From assembly GCA_040274765.1 (NCBI GenBank), contig JBEMAY010000014.1, positions 1 through 59,238 of the forward strand: a stretch of 59,238 nt of DNA, in the 5' to 3' direction. A model generated the notes under the pieces. That model made no database searches and was not told where the DNA came from. It saw nothing but the letters and a program-made list of their open reading frames with translations. This document shows positions 24,916-31,086 of the stretch, one piece after another. The position numbers were made by a program, and so were the translations under genes. This DNA is from Psychrobacillus sp040274765 (GTDB lineage: Bacteria > Bacillota > Bacilli > Bacillales_A > Planococcaceae). Position 1 is the first letter of the stretch, and the number at the start of each line of letters is the position of its first letter.

Positions 24916-25101
24916 ATGAACAATAATAAAAATTTTCTTACAAATGCCCCTAAAAAGCAACAATTAACGATTGAAAACGGGTCTACCTATCCAAACGGCA
25001 AGCATATTCCAGGTGACTCCGTCGATAAACATAAAGCACTTGAAGAGGCCAATATCATTCTAACTGGCGACGAGATCAAACAACAAAACGAAAATTTATA
25101 A
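24916..25101 (+). CDS. Small hydrophilic protein (61 aa)
   Basis: A polar peptide rich in Asn, Lys and Glu, with ENGSTYPNGKHIPGDSVDKH in the middle and no hydrophobic segment. AAAAGGAG is well placed before the ATG and a strong terminator follows at 25110, so it is a real single-gene unit. I do not recognise it; small sporulation- or stress-related peptides look like this, which is only an analogy. Confidence 0.65.
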   Translation: MNNNKNFLTNAPKKQQLTIENGSTYPNGKHIPGDSVDKHKALEEANIILTGDEIKQQNENL

Positions 25102-25109
25102 TTTTTTCA

Positions 25110-25143
25110 AATACTAGAGGATATCTCTTTTTAGTATTTTTTT
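25110..25143 (+). terminator. Terminator after the 61-aa gene
   Basis: AATACTAGAG pairs with CTC-TTTT-TAGTATT (arms 25110-25119 and 25125-25138) and is followed by a run of T residues. Confidence 0.75.
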
Positions 25144-25402
25144 ATGGATTTTTCCTAAGTAAATTGGGACTCAAGAAACTCTCTTATTATATAAATACTA
25201 CAAAAAGTTTTTCTTTCCTCCTTCCACTTCCTCCTTTTGTAAGTTAGCAGTTAAAATAAATAAATTTAAATCATTCTATAAACCTACCAAGCAATAATTT
25301 AGCAATTATTTAAGATCTATAATACAATCAATTATATGAGTCTTATGAATTAGGTCTAAGGACTCTTATTATAAGTTTTTATTTGAAGATAGGGGAGAAA
25401 AG
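25144..25402. other. Gene-free AT-rich stretch
   Basis: 259 bp between the small-protein terminator and the glutathione peroxidase start. It must hold the peroxidase promoter, but no clear -35/-10 pair stands out. A short palindrome CTTAT-T-ATAAG lies near 25368-25378. I see no other structure. Confidence 0.4.
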
Positions 25403-25954
25403 ATGAGTATTTATGATTTTGATTTTAAATTACCGGACATCACTGGTAACTTGGTTTCATTAGAAAAATTTAAGGGGAATGTAGTGTTGATTGTCAATAC
25501 TGCAAGCAAGTGTGGTTTTACATATCAGTATGAAGATTTACAAAAATTATATGACAGATATAAGGATCAGGGGTTTGTTGTCCTCGGATTCCCATCTAAT
25601 CACTTCGATGACCAGGAGCCTGGTAGTAACGCAGACATTAATCAGTTTTGTAAGATAAATTTTGGAGTACAATTCCCGATGTTCTCCAAAGTAAAGGTAA
25701 GAGATAGTGAAGCAGAGCCTCTTTTCAACTACCTAACGGCGGTTAAGCCTTTTAAAGGATTCAACCACTTTCACCCTTCAGCTCGAATTTTGAGTTCGAT
25801 TATTAATGAAAAGGTACCACATTTTATGCATGGGAACTCTATCAAATGGAATTTCACTAAGTTTTTATTAGACCGTAATGGGAATGTTCTTCATCGTTTT
25901 GAGCCCACAACAGATACGATTGATATGGAAAAGGATATTGAAGCATTGTTATAA
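25403..25954 (+). CDS. Glutathione peroxidase-family thiol peroxidase
   Basis: Reduces hydroperoxides, in Firmicutes normally with thioredoxin rather than glutathione. The cysteine-type active site is ASKCGFT (C37), with Q71 in DQEPGS and W149-N150 in KWNF completing the tetrad. C83 in INQFCKINFGVQFP is the second conserved cysteine and could resolve C37. In the usual FPCNQF segment both the Cys and the Gln are changed, to FPSNHF. 183 residues, slightly longer than the 160-residue norm. Single gene with its own terminator. Confidence 0.9.
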   Translation: MSIYDFDFKLPDITGNLVSLEKFKGNVVLIVNTASKCGFTYQYEDLQKLYDRYKDQGFVVLGFPSNHFDDQEPGSNADINQFCKINFGVQFPMFSKVKVRDSEAEPLFNYLTAVKPFKGFNHFHPSARILSSIINEKVPHFMHGNSIKWNFTKFLLDRNGNVLHRFEPTTDTIDMEKDIEALL

Positions 25955-25982
25955 AAACCACTGTTTTTAAAGGATTTTCATA

Positions 25983-26023
25983 AAAATATGATTCTTGTTT
26001 TTCGTATTCAAGAATCATATTTT
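25983..26023. terminator. Bidirectional terminator
   Basis: A perfect 15-bp stem, AAAATATGATTCTTG with CAAGAATCATATTTT (25983-25997 and 26009-26023), between the convergent peroxidase and LURP-one-like genes. Confidence 0.8.
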
Positions 26024-26048
26024 GAAAAGCTTGTAGACCATCTAAAGC

Positions 26049-26549
26049 TTAAAACGACGCAGTAGCAGACGAAGATGCTGCTTGGTCAGCCTTTACACAG
26101 TCAATCGCGATAACTAGAGAAATGATGACGGCTTCCATGTCCTCTTTCCAGATTTCCACCTGATAGCTATCTCCCCATGTGAACCATTCCTTACTCACTT
26201 TTCCTACCACCTCTCCGTGCTGTAACACCTGGAAATTCATATCCCACCAGTTACCATGCACCTCAACACCAGCAGCATCAATAGAATAACGTGCCTTCAA
26301 GAAAGAAAACTCTTTCTTAATCGTTAGCACTTCTTTTCCGTTTACCTCCACAAAAAACTTCGGTAAAAAACTGAACATTTTTTTCGTAATGAGCGCTATT
26401 TCGTTTCTGGAGGTATTTAAAATGGAGAACGTTTTTGGGATTTTCATAAAGCTGCCCTCTACATAATATACATCGTTCTCCTGCTGATCCTTTACTGTGA
26501 ACTTACCACTTAGGCTTAATACCTTTTGCTTTATATAAAGTTTCTTCAT
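26049..26549 (-). CDS. LURP-one-related (YxjI-type) protein
   Basis: 166 residues with the tubby-like LOR layout: MKKLYIKQKVLSLSGKFTVKD, repeated beta strands with EVNGKEVLTIKKE and ARYSIDAAGVEVHGNWWDMNFQV, then GKVSKEWFTWGDSYQVEI. It keeps the Ser/Ala-rich tail VKADQAASSSATASF. Members are thought to bind or scramble membrane lipids, but the role in bacteria is unsettled. AGGAGAAC precedes the ATG. Single gene. Confidence 0.8.
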   Translation of the reverse strand: MKKLYIKQKVLSLSGKFTVKDQQENDVYYVEGSFMKIPKTFSILNTSRNEIALITKKMFSFLPKFFVEVNGKEVLTIKKEFSFLKARYSIDAAGVEVHGNWWDMNFQVLQHGEVVGKVSKEWFTWGDSYQVEIWKEDMEAVIISLVIAIDCVKADQAASSSATASF

Positions 26550-26625
26550 AATTTGTTCTCCTTCTATCTCTTTTAATAACTAGCAGATTTTGATTGTTAA
26601 CATTGTATAGCGTCCGAATGCATCA

Positions 26626-27675
26626 CTATTGGAGCTTTATTTTATAGCTGTGCATAGATTTAGGAATACCTTTTATCTGAAAAGTACGATCGTAAGTTAA
26701 GTGTCTTATTCTATATTCTAAGAAGAACGGATCTATTATTTCTTTATAAAGTATTTCAGCTATGACCTCTCCAACTGGAAGGAATTCTTTTTCAGCTTGA
26801 TTATCATGTAGCCTTTCAACAGTTTCTTGAATGAGTGAATCATAATAACTTTCTGAAACCCCTATTATCTCTTCGCCATTCCATATACGTAAGACTTCCT
26901 TGCTATCAACTAACTTGAACCATTCTTTGATATAGGTTGAACGATCATTTGAGGAAAGTGGAAAAACATTTTTGTTTTGTTCAAATATTTTTTTAATTTG
27001 CTCCGAATGTAAATGTCCAGTATAAGAGATAGTTGCATTATCCTCAGTTATCCTATAAATAACATTTTTCTTTTCTCTCAATAAATAAACCATAAACCGA
27101 ATCCCTATTTGTTCAGCTATATTATTTCCATACCATAAATATATAGGGATTGAATCGGGAATATCCTCTATTTGACGTAACATATTGCTGAATTTACTAT
27201 TATAATCTCCTTCTTCCTGCTCGTCGTTTATATGATCAAATAGCCATTCTTCTCGTATTTTTTGCTCTGCTCTTTCATCTAATTTTCCTAACGGGCCGAT
27301 AGCTAAGTTATCTGGAATAGCGATTACTGTATTTGGTTTCAGTAATCCTACCTTCAGCGAACCGGCAGCAGATTCAGAAGAGACTATATGAACAGGATAT
27401 TGAGATTTTGGATATACTCGTACAGACTCTTGTATGAACGAGTTTATTTTCTCCACCATATCACTTATTATTTCCTGCCTAATAAAGTAGGTAAAGGAAC
27501 TGATTGGTCGATAATTTTCATGGTAGAATTCTTCAAATTCAGTTGGAGTATTCAATTCGTACACATTGCAGTCATAATTTCTAAATTCAGTTGCTGTAAT
27601 ATAGTTTGGAGCTTCTATTTTATATACAATGACCACATTTGGATCGATGAAAAAATAGATAAATGGGTAATGCAT
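26626..27675 (-). CDS. DUF1835 domain-containing protein
   Basis: 349 residues. The DUF1835 hallmark VHIVSSESAAGSLKVGLLKPNTVIAIPDNLAIGPLGKL (shown in one sense: VHIV ... SAAGSLK ... IGPLGKL) begins near residue 115. A C-terminal part typical of the associated DUF3658 (HDNQAEKEFLPVGEVI) follows. The first ~110 residues, FIYFFIDPNVVIVYKIE onward, are an extra N-terminal part. No catalytic residues are known for the family and no function can be assigned. Confidence 0.7.
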   Translation of the reverse strand: MHYPFIYFFIDPNVVIVYKIEAPNYITATEFRNYDCNVYELNTPTEFEEFYHENYRPISSFTYFIRQEIISDMVEKINSFIQESVRVYPKSQYPVHIVSSESAAGSLKVGLLKPNTVIAIPDNLAIGPLGKLDERAEQKIREEWLFDHINDEQEEGDYNSKFSNMLRQIEDIPDSIPIYLWYGNNIAEQIGIRFMVYLLREKKNVIYRITEDNATISYTGHLHSEQIKKIFEQNKNVFPLSSNDRSTYIKEWFKLVDSKEVLRIWNGEEIIGVSESYYDSLIQETVERLHDNQAEKEFLPVGEVIAEILYKEIIDPFFLEYRIRHLTYDRTFQIKGIPKSMHSYKIKLQ

Positions 27676-27797
27676 TTTTGTTTTAATATTTATCCCTCTT
27701 TTCTGGCTATAGGTTATTTTCTCGTCATTTCTTTAAGGATTTTATTAAGCTGTGTTTTTTCAATATTAAATCTATTTTACTTGAACAAACAAAAATA

Positions 27798-27821
27798 AAA
27801 CAGCTGATTATTCAGCTGTTT
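27798..27821 (-). terminator. Terminator of the zinc-ribbon gene
   Basis: A perfect 10-bp stem, AAACAGCTGA/TCAGCTGTTT with a 4-nt loop, touches the stop codon of the gene at 27821. On the minus strand it is followed by TTTTATTTTTG. Confidence 0.8.
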
Positions 27822-28066
27822 CATATTCCTTGTACAAATTTCACTTCATCGTATCCGCAATTATTGCATGTTATCAGATGCGGACAATTCTCGTCCTTGC
27901 TTGTATGTGAATAACCATCTGTCCTTTTAATGGTGTCTAGGTCGTTGTAATGAGCATAGGGATCTAAAAAATCACTTTCCTTGCCAGCGTCCTCTAAAGG
28001 GTTAGTACACTTTGGACAGTTCTCTTCAAACTCATTGAATGCATTGCACAGCGGACACTCGGACAT
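27821..28066 (-). CDS. Small double zinc-ribbon protein
   Basis: 81 residues with CPLC ... CPKC (residues about 4-20) and CPHLITCNNC near the C-terminus: two Cys4-type knuckles that could bind one or two zinc ions. The linker is acidic. No family name recognised. Proteins of this kind often serve as small nucleic-acid or protein adaptors. Single gene with its own terminator. Confidence 0.7.
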   Translation of the reverse strand: MSECPLCNAFNEFEENCPKCTNPLEDAGKESDFLDPYAHYNDLDTIKRTDGYSHTSKDENCPHLITCNNCGYDEVKFVQGI

Positions 28067-28120
28067 AAAGATTCTCCTTTTGCCTTTAGTATCCTTCCGT
28101 TAAATCAAAATATGTATAAA

Positions 28121-28156
28121 AAGTGCCCCTCTATAAAGGATTATAGAGGGGCACTT
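28121..28156 (-). terminator. Terminator of sstT
   Basis: A perfect 16-bp stem, AAGTGCCCCTCTATAA (28121-28136) with 28141-28156 and a 4-nt loop, followed on the minus strand by TTTTTATA. Confidence 0.85.
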
Positions 28157-28163
28157 GATTTTA

Positions 28164-29396
28164 TTAAGAGTGAATAATTACTTCTTTACCTTCTTTACGA
28201 TCCTTTGCATATTCCGCAGTAGCTGTGAATAAGACATCTGAGGATGAGTTTAATGCAGTTTCACATGAATCTTGGATGACTCCAATGATGAATCCTACAC
28301 CAACCACCTGCATAGCAATTTCGTTCGGTATACCAAACAAGCTACATGCTAATGGGATAAGTAAAAGTGATCCACCGGCAACTCCCGATGCTCCAGCAGC
28401 TGAAACAGCAGCAAGTACACTTAGAATCAATGCAGTAGCTATATCTACCTCTATATTTAATGTGTTGACAGCAGCAAGTGTTAATACGGTAATCGTCACA
28501 GCTGCTCCGGCCATATTAATAGTGGCACCCAAAGGAATGGAAACAGCGTATGTATCTTTATTTAATTTCAGCTTTTCACAAAGACCCATGTTTACTGGAA
28601 TATTAGCAGCCGAGCTACGTGTAAAGAAAGCAGTGATTCCACTTTCTCTTAACGTACGGAATACTAACGGATATGGATTTTTACGTACATATAAGTAAAC
28701 AATTAAAGGATTAATAACTAAAGCGACAAATAGCATACAGCCTAATAATATGATGATTAATTGACCATATTCTTTTAAAGCAGACAGACCATTCGTTGCG
28801 ATTGCTTCGAATACAAGTCCTAAAATACCAATTGGCGCTAGTTTAATGACCCATTTCACTAGTTGTGAGATTGCATCTGAAAAATTGGCTATAGCAGTCT
28901 TTGTTGTTTCTGCAGCATTCTTCAGAGTAAGTCCTAAAAGAATAGCCCATGTTAGAATCCCGATATAGTTTGCGTTTAAAATAGCATTGATAGGATTATC
29001 TATAACATTAAACAAAAGGGTTTTCAACACTGCCACAATATGACTCGGTGGTGTTACATCCTCTGCTCCAGTCGTAAGTGTTAGAGTAACCGGAAACAAG
29101 AAGCTAGCAACAACACCAACTAGCGCAGCTAGAAAAGTACCAATTCCATAAAGAATAATAATTGACTTCATGTTCGTTTGCTGACCACTTCTATGAGATG
29201 AAATGGCATGAATAACTAGAAATAATACAAGTATTGGTGCCACAGCCTTCAAAGCACCAACAAACAAAGCACCAAAAATAGTCACCCAGCTTGCAGCTTC
29301 AGGTATAGTTAGAGCTAGAATAACACCTATAAGAATACCTAGTAAAATTTGTTTAACGAGACTTACTTGGTTCCATTTATGTATAAGTTTTTTCAT
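28164..29396 (-). CDS. sstT: Serine/threonine:Na+ symporter
   Basis: Sodium-driven uptake of serine and threonine through the membrane (dicarboxylate/amino acid:cation symporter family). 410 residues with about eight helices and two hairpins. Visible are TRSSAANIPVNM (the Ser-rich reentrant hairpin), ATINMAGAAVTITVL (the NMDGT-equivalent with N-M-A-G-A) and VIQDSCETALNSSSDVLFTA, all typical of SstT. I start it at the ATG at 29396 after GGAGGGAACAAC rather than the upstream ATG at 29420. Single gene with a strong terminator. Confidence 0.92.
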   Translation of the reverse strand: MKKLIHKWNQVSLVKQILLGILIGVILALTIPEAASWVTIFGALFVGALKAVAPILVLFLVIHAISSHRSGQQTNMKSIIILYGIGTFLAALVGVVASFLFPVTLTLTTGAEDVTPPSHIVAVLKTLLFNVIDNPINAILNANYIGILTWAILLGLTLKNAAETTKTAIANFSDAISQLVKWVIKLAPIGILGLVFEAIATNGLSALKEYGQLIIILLGCMLFVALVINPLIVYLYVRKNPYPLVFRTLRESGITAFFTRSSAANIPVNMGLCEKLKLNKDTYAVSIPLGATINMAGAAVTITVLTLAAVNTLNIEVDIATALILSVLAAVSAAGASGVAGGSLLLIPLACSLFGIPNEIAMQVVGVGFIIGVIQDSCETALNSSSDVLFTATAEYAKDRKEGKEVIIHS

Positions 29397-29545
29397 GTTG
29401 TTCCCTCCGATATTAAACATAATAGCATATTCAACACTGAATCTGCTCCTATTTCTGTTAAATAATTGAGATTAGTTATATATAAACGCTAGTCTAACAC
29501 GAAAATTATGAATTGGTAAACAATTATTCCAAAATAATATTTTCC

Positions 29546-29578
29546 AATTGTTACAGGTGCCTGGCACCTGTAACAATT
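29546..29578. repeat. REP-like extragenic palindrome
   Basis: A perfect 33-bp palindrome: arms AATTGTTACAGGTGCC and GGCACCTGTAACAATT around a single T. The GGTGCC-T-GGCACC core is a type frequently dispersed in Bacillales genomes. It lies in the 289-bp gap between divergent sstT and the ecsC-like gene. No transposase is adjacent. Confidence 0.75.
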
Positions 29579-29685
29579 CATGTAAGCTGTGAGAAACTGT
29601 TTGGGTTTTAGGAACGTCTTAACAGTATGTGGATGTAAATTAGATTATAGTAGTGGTAACATATTTTTTTAAGGAGAAGTGATAG

Positions 29686-30507
29686 ATGGAAGCGAAAGAA
29701 TATCTTCATATGCATCTAGAAGAAATCGACGCCTGGGAGAAAGATCAGAAGGGTTTATGGTTTTGGGAGAAGCTAGGACGTCTTCCTTTTAAGGTGTTAG
29801 ATAGGTTAACTCCTGCTTTTATACAAGAAAAAATAGGCTTACTTGTCTCTGAAATAGGCAGCTATATTCAAACTGGTGGAAAATATTTGATCAATGAACA
29901 AACGATGATTAAAAAAATAAAGTCATCTACCCCTTACGATCCTATAGAGTCTATAGCGGATATTGGAAACATTCCATTAAGAGATATGATTGTGCTGAGT
30001 GACAGGTTACAAAAAGATCGGGTGAAGTTTGCTACTCTTCAAGGGGCGACAACTGGGGTTGGTGGTATATTTACACTAGCAATCGATATTCCCGTGATAC
30101 TTGGTACTGCATTAAAAACATTACAGGAGATTGCGATTATCCATGGATATGATCCAAATGACAAGCAGGAGCGTGTGTTTATCATTAAATGTCTTCAATT
30201 TGCGTCTGCTGATATCGTTGGAAAGGAATCTATTTTAAATGAATTATCGGTTCTTCATGAAAATAAAACGACGTCAGAGAATATGCTATCCCAGTTAAAA
30301 GGCTGGCAGGAAGTATTTTTCACTTATCGTGATCAGTTTGGGTGGAAGAAGCTCTTTCAAATGGTGCCGATTGCCGGAATTATATTTGGTGCATTTGCAA
30401 ATAAAGGAATGATCCAAGATATCGCAGAGGCTGGCATCATGCTTTATAGGAAAAGAAGAATTTATGAAAAGCTCAATGAATTAGAAAGTAATCATACCGA
30501 TTTATAA
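29686..30507 (+). CDS. EcsC family protein
   Basis: 273 residues matching the EcsC family: LDRLTPAFIQEKI, then LRDMIVLSDRLQKDRVKFATLQGATTGVGGIFTLAIDIP (with the Gly-rich hydrophobic helix around 120-140) and the C-terminal FGAFANKGMIQDIAEAGIMLYRKRRI. A second hydrophobic stretch lies at IAGIIFGAFAN. Family members are membrane-associated and uncharacterised; the name comes from the third gene of a Bacillus ABC operon. AAGGAG precedes the ATG. It is not in an ecs operon here. Confidence 0.82.
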   Translation: MEAKEYLHMHLEEIDAWEKDQKGLWFWEKLGRLPFKVLDRLTPAFIQEKIGLLVSEIGSYIQTGGKYLINEQTMIKKIKSSTPYDPIESIADIGNIPLRDMIVLSDRLQKDRVKFATLQGATTGVGGIFTLAIDIPVILGTALKTLQEIAIIHGYDPNDKQERVFIIKCLQFASADIVGKESILNELSVLHENKTTSENMLSQLKGWQEVFFTYRDQFGWKKLFQMVPIAGIIFGAFANKGMIQDIAEAGIMLYRKRRIYEKLNELESNHTDL

Positions 30508-30571
30508 TAAACTTTCACGGAAAAGTAAAACACACCGTGTAACTTTTTCGTTTTTTTGTGTGCTTAGAGAG

Positions 30572-30697
30572 TAATCGGACGGTTTTAGCTCATAATCGGT
30601 CGGTTAGTTCCATTAATCGGTCGGTTTCTCTTAATAATCGGTCGGTAAACTTCAATAATCGGTCGGTTTTTCCGTATAATCGGTTGGTCTGCTTCGT
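30572..30697. repeat. Six tandem 21-bp units with TAATCGGTCGGT core
   Basis: Units begin at 30572, 30593, 30614, 30635, 30656 and 30677, exactly 21 bp apart. Each has a conserved 12-bp core (TAATCGGTCGGT; variants TAATCGGACGGT in unit 1 and TAATCGGTTGGT in unit 6) followed by 9 variable bases. A vestigial TAATTAC follows at 30697. It fills the ~305-bp gap between the ecsC-like gene and the gene at 30813. Too short a spacer for CRISPR. The fixed two-helical-turn spacing suggests a set of protein sites on one DNA face. Confidence 0.9.
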
Positions 30698-30812
30698 AAT
30701 TACAATACCATTCTATATCTTGTTGATTTTTCTTGTTCTATATTCCTCCCTATCTCATAAAATATAGAGATTCTAGTTCAGAATTAATTTATTTGATAAA
30801 GGGGAAAAGCAC

Positions 30813-31034
30813 ATGTTCGTAGTACATTTTTATGAAAATAATATAATTGTATTAACTCAAGCATTACGAAACATTCCTGCAGTAGAAGAAGAGTTGAGAA
30901 TTAAAGGGCGCAAGTGCAAGGTTCTAGACGTCTCCTATAATGATAATAATCATGTGCATGTTCAAATAGAATTTGAGAAAATAGTAGAAAAAAGTAAAGT
31001 TGCAGCAGAGCTAGGTAAGAAGAAAAAGAGATAA
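30813..31034 (+). CDS. Small basic/acidic hypothetical protein (73 aa)
   Basis: MFVVHFYENNIIVLTQALRNI at the start, then a mixed alpha/beta region with VLDVSYNDNNHVHVQIEFEKI and a lysine-rich tail ELGKKKKR. Likely cytoplasmic. No family recognised. AAAGGGGAAAAG precedes the ATG. The gene sits just downstream of the 21-bp repeat array and is closed by a strong terminator. Confidence 0.65.
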   Translation: MFVVHFYENNIIVLTQALRNIPAVEEELRIKGRKCKVLDVSYNDNNHVHVQIEFEKIVEKSKVAAELGKKKKR

Positions 31035-31038
31035 ATTA

Positions 31039-31079
31039 AAAAAGAGGAGAAAGTGTAGATTCACTTTTTCCTCTTTTTC
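31039..31079. terminator. Bidirectional terminator
   Basis: AAAAAGAGG and AAAGTG pair with CACTTT and CCTCTTTTT (31039-31055 with 31062-31078), between the plus-strand small gene and the convergent secreted-protein gene. Confidence 0.8.
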
Positions 31080-31086
31080 TAATACT

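Noticed and set aside
30572..30697. CRISPR array
   Set aside because: The repeats are 12 bp and the intervals 9 bp, far below CRISPR dimensions, with no cas genes anywhere in the window.
30558..30767. A 69-residue plus-strand frame with repeated NRSV heptapeptides over the 21-bp array
   Set aside because: 21 is divisible by three, so an open frame through the array is automatic. There is no ribosome site, the wobble bases of the core are as conserved as the others, and the frame extends into AT-rich hydrophobic noise.
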